Source: an uncultured Flavobacteriales bacterium
GTDB lineage: Bacteria; Bacteroidota; Bacteroidia; Flavobacteriales_G; Salibacteraceae
Length of the DNA: 64,000 nt
Direction of reading: 5' to 3'
Assembly (NCBI GenBank): GCA_937121175.1
Contig: CAKZKD010000002.1
Location: 434,001-498,000 of the forward strand
A program made the translations under genes and the position numbers. The notes under the pieces were generated by a model. It had not been told where the DNA came from. It saw only the letters and a program-made list of their open reading frames with translations, and made no database searches. Shown here piece after piece: positions 1 to 7,316 of this stretch. The first letter of the stretch is position 1, and every line of letters starts with the position of its first letter.

Positions 1-901
1 TTACCGGTACGGGCTTTTCCAAAGTAACAACAGTGTCCAAAGCGGGTGCTGGTACTTCTACGGTCACTACTGTGTCCATAACAACTGGTTCTGAGGTCGG
101 TTCGGGGGTTGGTTCGGGGGTTGGTTCCGGTATCGTGTCCTCAATAATTACAGCTGCAGTTTGAGCTATTAACTCAGGTTTCGGAAGCTCATTTGTCGCT
201 ACTTGAGCAACCGTATCAATGGACTCTTCGACTGCAACAGTAGTAACGCTCGATACCGTATCCATAATTTCAGAGACTGCTGGCGCGGGCTCCTCAACGG
301 GTTCAATTACTTCTGCAACGGTATCTTCCTTTGTAACAAGAACTGGAACTACTTCAGCAACAACCGAATCTTTTGGTTCTTTCTTTTCTTCTTTTTTCTC
401 TTCTTCTTTCTCAACAGGTTTTGGTTTTGCCGCCTTGCACGGGTCGTAAATGTATTTTGAAAAATCACTGATTAAGCTATGCAGTTTGTCCACATTGGTT
501 TGTAACGAAGCATATTGGTCGGCCTTCTGCTTACTTATGTCAACGCTTTCCGCGCGCTTAATCCAATATTTTAGTTCAATAATTTTTTGATTCACCAGGT
601 TAAAATCAAATGCTTCGCACGCACATTCTTTTCTCAATGAAAGTTGAGTAATGCTATGACTCATGAGGTCAGATTGTTTGTGTGCTGATTTTATCAAACG
701 AAAAATTTTATCATCGGTGCTTTTGTTTTTTTCATCAGCAGCGGTTGCGGTCAAAGCTTTACATGCATCAATGTCCTCAACAATACTTTTCATTTGATCT
801 TGAACAATGCTCAATTCGGCATCAAACATGTCGCAAGCCTCAGCATTGAATCCAATGGAAACCAAACATGCCATTATGAAAGGGGTAATTATCTTACGCA
901 T
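1..901 (-). CDS. Secreted protein with Pro/Glu/Val/Thr-rich tail, partial (C-terminus outside window)
   Basis: The reading frame is open from an ATG at 901 to the window edge, so about 300 residues are visible and the C-terminus is missing. It starts MRKIITPFIMACLVSIGFNAEA, a typical Sec signal peptide. A Cys-containing, mostly helical region of about 130 residues follows, then a Lys/Glu-rich stretch (KPVEKEEEKKEEKKEPK) and a low-complexity region rich in Val, Pro, Thr and Asp with repeated DTV units and PEPTPEPT copies. Tails like this often act as periplasmic spacers in front of a cell-wall-binding or OmpA-like domain, but no such domain is visible here. A TAnnTTTG box at 922-929 lies 20 nt upstream of the start. 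I do not recognise the family. Confidence 0.8.
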   Translation of the reverse strand, partial: MRKIITPFIMACLVSIGFNAEACDMFDAELSIVQDQMKSIVEDIDACKALTATAADEKNKSTDDKIFRLIKSAHKQSDLMSHSITQLSLRKECACEAFDFNLVNQKIIELKYWIKRAESVDISKQKADQYASLQTNVDKLHSLISDFSKYIYDPCKAAKPKPVEKEEEKKEEKKEPKDSVVAEVVPVLVTKEDTVAEVIEPVEEPAPAVSEIMDTVSSVTTVAVEESIDTVAQVATNELPKPELIAQTAAVIIEDTIPEPTPEPTPEPTSEPVVMDTVVTVEVPAPALDTVVTLEKPVPV

Positions 902-921
902 AAATTATTCATTGATTTATT

Positions 922-929
922 CAAATGTA
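922..929 (-). promoter_or_regulatory. -7 promoter box (TACATTTG) of the truncated secreted-protein gene
   Basis: On the minus strand the sequence reads TACATTTG, an exact match to the Bacteroidota -7 consensus TAnnTTTG. It lies 20 nt before the ATG at 901. No clear -33 TTTG was seen. Confidence 0.55.
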
Positions 930-994
930 TTTAATTCTTTAAGTCCAGCATTAATGCCAACAGTCAAGTTAGGGTAGATGGTGTATTCAACAAC

Positions 995-1009
995 ACTTAT
1001 TGAATAAGT
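995..1009. promoter_or_regulatory. 15-bp perfect palindrome (7-1-7) in a divergent intergenic region
   Basis: The arms ACTTATT and AATAAGT flank a single G. The palindrome sits between the divergent starts at 901 and 1069, so it could be an operator, but short AT-rich palindromes also arise by chance. Confidence 0.3.
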
Positions 1010-1068
1010 CTCTTCATCAATACAATTAGCCCAAACCTATTGAACCACATTTGTACAAAACAAATACT

Positions 1069-1485
1069 ATGCGTGCTTTAGCCTTACTTCTTTTTATTCT
1101 AGTTTCAAATTCTAGTGTAGCCCAAGATTGTTACTCAAAATATCGAAAAGCGTTTTCGGAAAGAGGCGCTCTTGAAGTCACTGATAGCACTTATGAGGGT
1201 GTAATTATTGCCATTAGAGAGGGTAATGAAACGAGTTGCTATTTAGGCAAGGTTTCAGTGAAATCTGGAAAAGTAGTCTTGGACAATTTCTATATTTCCT
1301 TGGAGGATGATACTCATGAAAACTTAGGTCCAAGGTTCAAAAACTTGAAACCAGTAGAAATAAAGGATGGAATTTCTCAGATAATAATTGACAAGAGAGA
1401 CAATTTATACAACGTAATTTTTCTAGATCACTTAAAACCAAAGAAAAAAGGGTTTAAAAAGGCCCCAGATTTCGATTTAAATTAA
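1069..1485 (+). CDS. Small secreted hypothetical protein
   Basis: This 138-residue protein begins MRALALLLFILVSNSSVAQ, a clear signal peptide ending at the VAQ cleavage site. An in-frame TTG 18 nt upstream would put extra polar residues before the signal, so the ATG is preferred. The mature part has two Cys residues (DCYSKY and TSCYLGK), is mainly beta-like and ends in a Lys-rich stretch. The family is not recognised. Its stop codon overlaps that of the convergent aminopeptidase gene. Confidence 0.7.
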   Translation: MRALALLLFILVSNSSVAQDCYSKYRKAFSERGALEVTDSTYEGVIIAIREGNETSCYLGKVSVKSGKVVLDNFYISLEDDTHENLGPRFKNLKPVEIKDGISQIIIDKRDNLYNVIFLDHLKPKKKGFKKAPDFDLN

Positions 1486-4112
1486 CGTTCCGAAAGTCGG
1501 TCAATGACCACTTGGTTGGTCTCCTTTTTCAGTACTTCCTCAATATTTGCGTTGATTGCATCTAAACGCATTTGGTACTCCTCTAGCATTGCAGTTTGCT
1601 CGGCAGTTGCTGTTTCGGTTTGTTGTATTTGTTTTTCTTTCAACTCAACGTCTTCTTTCGCTGATTTATAAAAATCTACAAGACTCTTTGAAGCTGAATA
1701 TTTTATCCAGTTTGAGCGAGAATTCAGTAATTCTGTTTTGAAGGTTGAATAGCTATCGATGAGCAATGAAGTGACATCATGTCTAATGACAAACTCGCTA
1801 TAGTTATAAAGGAAGTTTGCTTTTTTGTATGCGCCTATCTTGTTTAAATTCTTTTTAAAGAAGGCGATTTGGTCAATGGAACCGAAAGTTGAATACGCTT
1901 TAGAAATGGCTAAAATTAGCTCTTCATTTTGATCAGTTTCATGATCCGAGCAGAGCTTAAGAACTTCAGTCGTATCTTTTGCTTCTACACCCGTTTTTAT
2001 TGCCGTCTCAAGCACCTTGTATGATTCGTCTTTTCCAACTGCAGTATAGAAAGAAGCTTTGTCGTCAGGCAAATCATTTAGACGGTATATTTCAAAAGCA
2101 CGGGCTCGAACCGTTGAACTCAGGTCCGATTTAATCATCGGGATCAGCTGTTGCTTCAACCTTGGTTTATTCGTTGAATTATTGGCAACGAAACCATGGA
2201 TTGCTTGAACCCGAATCTGGTCAAACGGATGTTTCAAAGCAGAGTGTACAGCCTTTTTAGTTAATTCATGAGAGGAGTGTTTTTCGAGCAATTGAGTAAG
2301 TGCCTTGCTAACGTCTCGGTAATTCGTATTGGCTGAGTATTGATTATACCAGGCTTCAACAGTTTTATTGGGTTCTTCAACTTCTGCTAACAAGTAATTA
2401 TCTGTGTCAAAATCAACCCATAAATTGCTTGCGGAGCCTTTTAGGTAGAACGTGTCTATTTCATTTTGAATTCGAATGGTATCAGAAAATATAGCGTAAG
2501 GTTGGTAGCTTGTTATAACCAACGGAATTTGATACAAAGGAAATTCATCTAAATTTTGGTTTTGTTGAACAACTATATAATTCACTAATGTGGCTGAATC
2601 TTGATTATACGTGATGGTTAACTTTGGGTGTCCTTTATCAAACATCCATTGGTTAAAAAACCAATTCATATCACGACCAGTTACTTCCTCGACTATAAGT
2701 CTTAAATCGTGCATTTCTGCTGACTTATGTGCAAATCGACTAAGATATGTTTTTAAGCTCTCAAAAAAAGCGTCATCGCCAACAACAGTTCTAAGTTGAT
2801 GCAATATACATGCACCTTTAGAGTAGGAATGGCCATCAAACACTTCAATTTTGCTGTCGTACTGAAATCGCACAAAATCTACTTGTTTACGTTCAGATTC
2901 GCGTAAGTAACTCCGTAGTTTCTGTTCTAAATTGAATTGTGCCTCAAATGGTGTTTTGCTGTGTTCAACCCAAAGGTATTCTCCGTAGGTGGCAAAGGCT
3001 TCGTTTAACGTGATGTTTGACCAGCTCTCGCAACTCACCAAATTGCCAAACCATTGGTGAAAGAGCTCATGTGCAATAATTCCCTCTTGTGGATAATCGA
3101 TAAGCTCTCTTTTGTGCCGTTGTACAAACTCACCGTGAATAGTCGCAGATGTGTTTTCCATAGCTCCAGATACAAAGTCTCTTACTACTACTTGGGCGTA
3201 TTTATCCCAAGGATAATCAACGCCTAAAAGTTTAGAATAAAACTCCATCATTGCTGGTGTTTCGCCAAAAATATGTGGTGCATCGTCGTGGTAATCAGGC
3301 TCGGTGTAATAATCGACCGAGAGATTTCTCCAAGTATCTTCATAAACAGCAAAATCGCCAACAGCTAGCATAACGAGGTATGGGGAATGAGGCTTATTTT
3401 GCGCCCAAATATCGGTCCGTGTACCATTTCCATTTTCGGTAGAAAATTCCAAAGTACCATTGCTCAGCGTTTTGTAATTATCTGGAACAGTTACGGCAAT
3501 TTCTTGAGTCATTTTTTGGTTGGGTTCATCTAAGGTAGGAAACCAACACGATGAAAAATCTGTTTCGCCTTGTGTCCAAATTTGGGTTGGTTTTTCTGCT
3601 TGAGTTTTTTGCGCGTTTATAAAATACAATCCTTGGCCGCCTCTTATTGCTTTCCCACTGCGTTCCTCAACTTCGTTAGGGTTTGCAACGTATTTAATCA
3701 AGATGTTAACTGTATCTTTTTTGGTAAGTAGATTGGAGAATAGAATGGTTAATTTTTCTCCGTCGTATTCATAAGATGAAGTATTTAGTGAGTCATCAAG
3801 TAGCCTTACGCTTTCAATATTAAATGCTTTTGCGTGAAGTAATAAGGTAGATTGATTATAAAAGTGAGGCGAAAGGGTAAGAACAGCCTCTCCAATAACG
3901 GTTTCTTTTTCAAAATCGAACCCCAAATCAAGCCTAGTATGAATTAAGTTCCAAACCAGGGGTTTAGCAGCTTGGTATTGGGGTTGCTTTTTTCGATTTT
4001 CTTTTTTGGCCGGAATATTTGCTTCAGCTTTTTTTTCTTGAGGTAAGACCTGTTCAGAATTTTTGCAAGAGAAGATAGAAACTAGGAAAAGAAGAGCAAG
4101 GATTTTTCGCAT
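1482..4112 (-). CDS. M1 family metallopeptidase (aminopeptidase N-like), lipoprotein
   Basis: This 876-residue zinc aminopeptidase trims N-terminal residues from peptides in the envelope. The M1 signatures are present: the GAMEN exopeptidase motif at residues 316-320, HELFH at 348-352, and the third zinc ligand Glu371 in LNEAFA, 19 residues after the second His. The N-terminus MRKILALLFLVSIFSC ends in a lipobox with Cys16, so it is a lipoprotein. A longer frame reaches back to 4172, but a TAAATTTG promoter box at 4116-4123 lies between the two starts, and the lipoprotein signal begins at 4112. Its C-terminal half resembles the helical HEAT-like region of M1 enzymes. Its stop overlaps that of the convergent gene ending at 1485. 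Confidence 0.93.
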   Translation of the reverse strand: MRKILALLFLVSIFSCKNSEQVLPQEKKAEANIPAKKENRKKQPQYQAAKPLVWNLIHTRLDLGFDFEKETVIGEAVLTLSPHFYNQSTLLLHAKAFNIESVRLLDDSLNTSSYEYDGEKLTILFSNLLTKKDTVNILIKYVANPNEVEERSGKAIRGGQGLYFINAQKTQAEKPTQIWTQGETDFSSCWFPTLDEPNQKMTQEIAVTVPDNYKTLSNGTLEFSTENGNGTRTDIWAQNKPHSPYLVMLAVGDFAVYEDTWRNLSVDYYTEPDYHDDAPHIFGETPAMMEFYSKLLGVDYPWDKYAQVVVRDFVSGAMENTSATIHGEFVQRHKRELIDYPQEGIIAHELFHQWFGNLVSCESWSNITLNEAFATYGEYLWVEHSKTPFEAQFNLEQKLRSYLRESERKQVDFVRFQYDSKIEVFDGHSYSKGACILHQLRTVVGDDAFFESLKTYLSRFAHKSAEMHDLRLIVEEVTGRDMNWFFNQWMFDKGHPKLTITYNQDSATLVNYIVVQQNQNLDEFPLYQIPLVITSYQPYAIFSDTIRIQNEIDTFYLKGSASNLWVDFDTDNYLLAEVEEPNKTVEAWYNQYSANTNYRDVSKALTQLLEKHSSHELTKKAVHSALKHPFDQIRVQAIHGFVANNSTNKPRLKQQLIPMIKSDLSSTVRARAFEIYRLNDLPDDKASFYTAVGKDESYKVLETAIKTGVEAKDTTEVLKLCSDHETDQNEELILAISKAYSTFGSIDQIAFFKKNLNKIGAYKKANFLYNYSEFVIRHDVTSLLIDSYSTFKTELLNSRSNWIKYSASKSLVDFYKSAKEDVELKEKQIQQTETATAEQTAMLEEYQMRLDAINANIEEVLKKETNQVVIDRLSER

Positions 4113-4115
4113 AAA

Positions 4116-4123
4116 CAAATTTA
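4116..4123 (-). promoter_or_regulatory. -7 promoter box (TAAATTTG) 3 nt before the M1 peptidase ATG
   Basis: The minus strand reads TAAATTTG and then TTT directly before the ATG at 4112. With the usual distance from the -7 box to the transcription start, the mRNA would begin at or next to the start codon. No -33 box is obvious. Confidence 0.5.
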
Positions 4124-4174
4124 GAATTATCACTAAACGATGGTAGGGGTATTCTAGGAAGGTTTCCAACACAA

Positions 4175-4210
4175 TTTGTGCACGACCATTAAATGATATG
4201 GCTATTTTTG
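4175..4210 (+). promoter_or_regulatory. Promoter of the biotin carrier gene (TTTG-N24-TATTTTTG)
   Basis: TTTG at 4175-4178 and TATTTTTG at 4203-4210 fit the Bacteroidota -33/-7 pattern, with a slightly long spacer of 24 nt. The predicted leader before the ATG at 4233 is about 18 nt. Confidence 0.45.
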
Positions 4211-4232
4211 GGTTCTAATAAACGGTGTGGGT

Positions 4233-4730
4233 ATGAAAGTAATTGGAAAGGAAAAAACGTACGAAATTGAGAAGGACATTGATTCTAAAATGACCCTGAA
4301 TGGTGAAGAAGTCAATTTAGATGTTGTTTCTGAATCAACCGATTCTTTTCACGTAATTCACGATGGGGTTGGATATGATGTTTACATCCTCGAAAAGGAT
4401 GAACTTTCAAAAACCTATACCATTAGTGTTAATGGAAATCAATATTCACTGCAGGCTAAAAGTAAATTTGATGAATTGCTTGACCAGCTGGGCATGTCAA
4501 GTTTAGCTGAGGTTAAAGCGGATAACTTGAAAGCTCCAATGCCAGGGCTTGTGCTTAATGTACTGGTAAAGGAAGGCGATTCAGTATCGAAAGGTGATGC
4601 AATACTAGTTCTTGAGGCCATGAAAATGGAAAACAATATTAAAGCAGCGGCGGATGGAGTTGTGAAATCAATAGACATAAAAAAAGGACAAGCGGTTGAG
4701 AAAAACCAAGTCCTTATTTCATTTGATTAA
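4233..4730 (+). CDS. Biotin carboxyl carrier protein, acyl-CoA carboxylase/decarboxylase type
   Basis: This 165-residue protein has a C-terminal biotinyl domain (about residues 97-165) with the attachment motif EAMKMEN. Lys131 is the predicted biotinylated residue. The Ala/Pro-rich hinge usual before this domain is reduced to KAPMPG. The N-terminal 95 residues resemble those of carrier subunits in acetyl/propionyl-CoA carboxylases. I chose the ATG at 4233 over a GTG 6 nt earlier. It stands alone: no carboxylase or carboxyltransferase subunit lies next to it, so its partner enzyme must be encoded elsewhere. The acyl-CoA specificity cannot be told from the sequence. Confidence 0.85.
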   Translation: MKVIGKEKTYEIEKDIDSKMTLNGEEVNLDVVSESTDSFHVIHDGVGYDVYILEKDELSKTYTISVNGNQYSLQAKSKFDELLDQLGMSSLAEVKADNLKAPMPGLVLNVLVKEGDSVSKGDAILVLEAMKMENNIKAAADGVVKSIDIKKGQAVEKNQVLISFD

Positions 4731-4756
4731 TGGCTAAAAGCGAAAGACCAGAATTT

Positions 4757-5458
4757 CTAGTCCTTGGTCAATAGCTTAAACCCTTTTCCATGTACGTTCA
4801 CTATCTCTAAGTTATCGTCTCCCTTGAGGTATTTTCTGAGTTTGGTAATATACACATCCATACTTCTTGAGTTGAAATACGAGTCGTCACCCCAAATTCT
4901 ATTTAAGGCATAACTTCTATCGGTAACTTCATTCAAGTTCAAAGCAAGCAACTTCAACAAATCGTTTTCTTTTGAAGTCAATTTTTGAGTATCACCATCA
5001 ATAACTAACTCTTGTAACTTAGAGTTGAAAGCAAATCTTCCAATTTCAAACTTCTCTTGCTTTTGGTGATCGCGCTCTTTTCGAGTTCTTTTCAGAATCG
5101 CTTGAATTCTCAACAGCAATTCTTCCATGCTAAAAGGCTTAGTAAGATAGTCATCTGCACCCAGCTTAAACCCTTCAACTTTATCCTCTTTCATAGACTT
5201 GGCTGTCAAAAATATAATTGGAATTTCAGGGTTAATTTTCAATACGTCTTTTGCCAATGTAAACCCATCTTTCTCTGGCATCATCACATCAAAAATGCAT
5301 AGGTCGTAATGACTTGTTCTAAAAGCATCCAAAGCTTCTTTTCCATTTCGTCTCAATTCAGCCGAAAATCCTTTTGCAGTAAGGTATTCCGATAACAAGT
5401 CACCTAAGTTATGGTCGTCTTCTGCAACCAGTAATTTTATTTCTTCTTTTTCTATCAT
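4757..5458 (-). CDS. OmpR-family response regulator
   Basis: The 233-residue protein has a receiver domain (about 8-122) with the acidic pair AEDD, the phospho-acceptor Asp57 in FDVMMP, Thr85 and Lys107 in LTKPF. A C-terminal winged-helix DNA-binding domain follows (about 138-230, ending VHGKGFKLL). It is encoded one nucleotide after the kinase gene on the same strand, so the two are co-transcribed. Layout and sequence resemble the RprXY class of Bacteroidota, but orthology is not proven. Half-site-like motifs upstream of the operon (7134-7204) are candidate binding sites. Confidence 0.92.
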   Translation of the reverse strand: MIEKEEIKLLVAEDDHNLGDLLSEYLTAKGFSAELRRNGKEALDAFRTSHYDLCIFDVMMPEKDGFTLAKDVLKINPEIPIIFLTAKSMKEDKVEGFKLGADDYLTKPFSMEELLLRIQAILKRTRKERDHQKQEKFEIGRFAFNSKLQELVIDGDTQKLTSKENDLLKLLALNLNEVTDRSYALNRIWGDDSYFNSRSMDVYITKLRKYLKGDDNLEIVNVHGKGFKLLTKD

Positions 5459-5459
5459 A

Positions 5460-7079
5460 TCACTCTTGTATATTGTTCATTGGTAACGTCAGTGTAAAAG
5501 TACTTCCTTTATTCAATTTACTATTTACTTTCACCTCGCCACGGTGTCTTTCCGTTACTGTTTTCACATAGTTTAACCCAAGCCCAAAGCCTTTTGCATC
5601 GTGCAAATTACCTGTAGGTACTCGGTATAGTTTATCAAATATTTTCTGCTGATTTTCCTTACTTATTCCGATTCCATTATCGGTAACAGAGATCAACAAA
5701 TTGTCTTTATCATTAGAAGTAACAACCGAAATCTGTGGTTGTTCTTTGGTGTATTTAATCGCATTGTCTATTAGGTTGTATATCGCATTTGTAATATGCA
5801 CCCTATCCGCCATCAAATTGTCTGATTTAGCGTCTAAGTGTAACTCAACATTGCCCTGTTTTTCTCTAAGCTGCATTTGAAATTTCGAAGCCGCATCTTG
5901 AATAATAGAATGCATCTGAACAGGTTCTAAATTCATTTTAAAAGCTTGACTACCCCAAATAGCACTTTTGAGTACATTTTCTACTTGCACACCTAGTCGT
6001 TTATTCTCTTGGCCAATAATTCCGATGTATCTATTCATTAGGCTCGGTGTAGCAGTAATATCGGGATCATTCAAAGCTTCACATGCTAACGAAATTGTAG
6101 AAATTGGAGTCTTAAGTTCATGGGTCATGTTATTAATGAAGTCGTTTTTAATTTCCGAAACTTTTTTCTGTTTCAATATAGTTCTGATGCTGTAGTAAAA
6201 TGCAATTAAAATGAGCACAATAATTAGAACACTCGAAAACAATAGATACGATATAGAGCTAAAAATATATTTTAAGCGTCGAGGAAAAAACACCTTGAGT
6301 GAGGCCTTCTGTCCCATTATGTCTTTTGGAAATAAATTAATTTCAAACGGCTGAAGTTCACTGGTTAGAAGACTATCTGAATAATTCCCGGTCCTTAATT
6401 CTTGTTCCAAATCAAAAACCCCAAAATAAAACGGGAGCTTTATACCCTCTTCAAGGAAAAACTTTTTCAGAAGTTTGTCCACTCGTTCAACATCAATTCG
6501 ATCTTCAATTTTCTCTGATAAATCAACCTCCATCAAGCTCCGCACAATGTCACTTACGAGAATTGTTTTATTAACCAGTTGGCTCTTTACTGCGGTATCT
6601 AGATTCACTTTTAGGTCGCTTGAATAATAACTTTCCCCTTCCTCACCATCGGTGTGATACGACAAGTTATCCTCCGAATCTACAATATCAACTTTGTGTT
6701 GACCTGCAGTAATGTAGTCCGTGACCGTTTTTTTTCCGCCTTGTTCTTCTACAACACGTACCTCAATACCAGCATCTTTTTTTTCGAATTCTTTGAAAAC
6801 CAAATACTTGTATGCGGAGTCTTGCATAAGGTCTTCGTCGTTTATACTTTCGTTTGAGGTGAAGAGGAATCTTCCCTGCTGGTGCGTTTTTATCTTCTTT
6901 AATGCCTCTTCCTGTTCAAGTACTTCAACAACACTAGAAAGTGCCTTATGAACCAACCTGTCAAATTCTTCATGGCTAATGGATATTGCTCGGTTAATCC
7001 AAAATAATTGGATGCTGATTAAGGCAATAATTGAAAACACAACGCCACTGATTAACCAAGAAATAAGTCTATTGCTCAA
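5460..7079 (-). CDS. Sensor histidine kinase
   Basis: This 539-residue inner-membrane kinase has a transmembrane helix at about 8-28, an extracytoplasmic sensor region of roughly 245 residues and a second helix at about 275-296. A HisKA dimerisation domain follows, with phospho-acceptor His320 in MTHELKTP, then a HATPase domain with DNAIKYT, DNGIGIS and GFGLGL. No HAMP domain is evident between helix 2 and HisKA. The start is TTG; no in-frame ATG exists near the signal-anchor. A TATATTTG promoter box lies at 7098-7105. It is the first gene of the two-gene operon with the regulator. The sensed signal is unknown. Confidence 0.92.
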   Translation of the reverse strand: MSNRLISWLISGVVFSIIALISIQLFWINRAISISHEEFDRLVHKALSSVVEVLEQEEALKKIKTHQQGRFLFTSNESINDEDLMQDSAYKYLVFKEFEKKDAGIEVRVVEEQGGKKTVTDYITAGQHKVDIVDSEDNLSYHTDGEEGESYYSSDLKVNLDTAVKSQLVNKTILVSDIVRSLMEVDLSEKIEDRIDVERVDKLLKKFFLEEGIKLPFYFGVFDLEQELRTGNYSDSLLTSELQPFEINLFPKDIMGQKASLKVFFPRRLKYIFSSISYLLFSSVLIIVLILIAFYYSIRTILKQKKVSEIKNDFINNMTHELKTPISTISLACEALNDPDITATPSLMNRYIGIIGQENKRLGVQVENVLKSAIWGSQAFKMNLEPVQMHSIIQDAASKFQMQLREKQGNVELHLDAKSDNLMADRVHITNAIYNLIDNAIKYTKEQPQISVVTSNDKDNLLISVTDNGIGISKENQQKIFDKLYRVPTGNLHDAKGFGLGLNYVKTVTERHRGEVKVNSKLNKGSTFTLTLPMNNIQE

Positions 7080-7097
7080 GAGATTTTATTTGAGAAA

Positions 7098-7105
7098 CAA
7101 ATATA
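7098..7105 (-). promoter_or_regulatory. -7 promoter box (TATATTTG) of the two-component operon
   Basis: The minus strand reads TATATTTG, 18 nt before the TTG start at 7079. The TTAACC repeats at 7134-7163 lie 29-58 nt upstream of it, where an activator or autoregulator would bind. Confidence 0.5.
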
Positions 7106-7133
7106 CTAGAGGCTCTAGGCGTACTAATTTTGC

Positions 7134-7204
7134 TTAACCTAATTTAACCAGCATGCAGGTTAATGTCATTTATGTCGTTGAAATACAGTTTAATACAAGT
7201 TAAT
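7134..7204. promoter_or_regulatory. Array of TTAACC/GGTTAA motifs, candidate response-regulator sites
   Basis: TTAACC occurs at 7134-7139 and 7144-7149, a 10-bp start-to-start spacing. It occurs inverted as GGTTAA at 7158-7163, and in degenerate form as GTTTAAT at 7188 and GTTAAT at 7199, spaced 11 bp. OmpR-family regulators bind direct half-sites about 10-11 bp apart. The array lies between the two-component operon and the divergent adhesin gene. That the adjacent regulator binds here is inference. Confidence 0.4.
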
Positions 7205-7257
7205 TCAGATAGAGAATAAAATGTTTCGAAATCACGTGGAACCAATTAATAGTTCAT

Positions 7258-7289
7258 TTTGGTTAGTACGGTTAAAGTGCATAGTTTTG
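7258..7289 (+). promoter_or_regulatory. Promoter of the T9SS adhesin gene (TTTG-N20-TAGTTTTG)
   Basis: TTTG at 7258-7261 and TAGTTTTG at 7282-7289, spaced 20 nt, match the Bacteroidota -33/-7 consensus well. GGTTAG and GGTTAAA copies lie inside the spacer at 7261 and 7270. The leader to the ATG at 7317 is about 23 nt. Confidence 0.65.
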
Positions 7290-7316
7290 GAGGTTTGAAA
7301 AACTAAAATATTTTTT

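Noticed and set aside
203-460. Phe/Asn-rich and Ser/Thr-rich frames on the plus strand
   Set aside because: They lie opposite the low-complexity tail of the truncated secreted protein gene and show no start or promoter; composition artefact.
4113-4172. Longer start for the M1 peptidase
   Set aside because: The extra segment contains an exact -7 promoter box and would hide the lipoprotein signal.
7289-7294. GGAGGT-like Shine-Dalgarno sequence before the adhesin gene
   Set aside because: It lies over 20 nt from the ATG, overlaps the promoter end, and this phylum does not rely on SD pairing.
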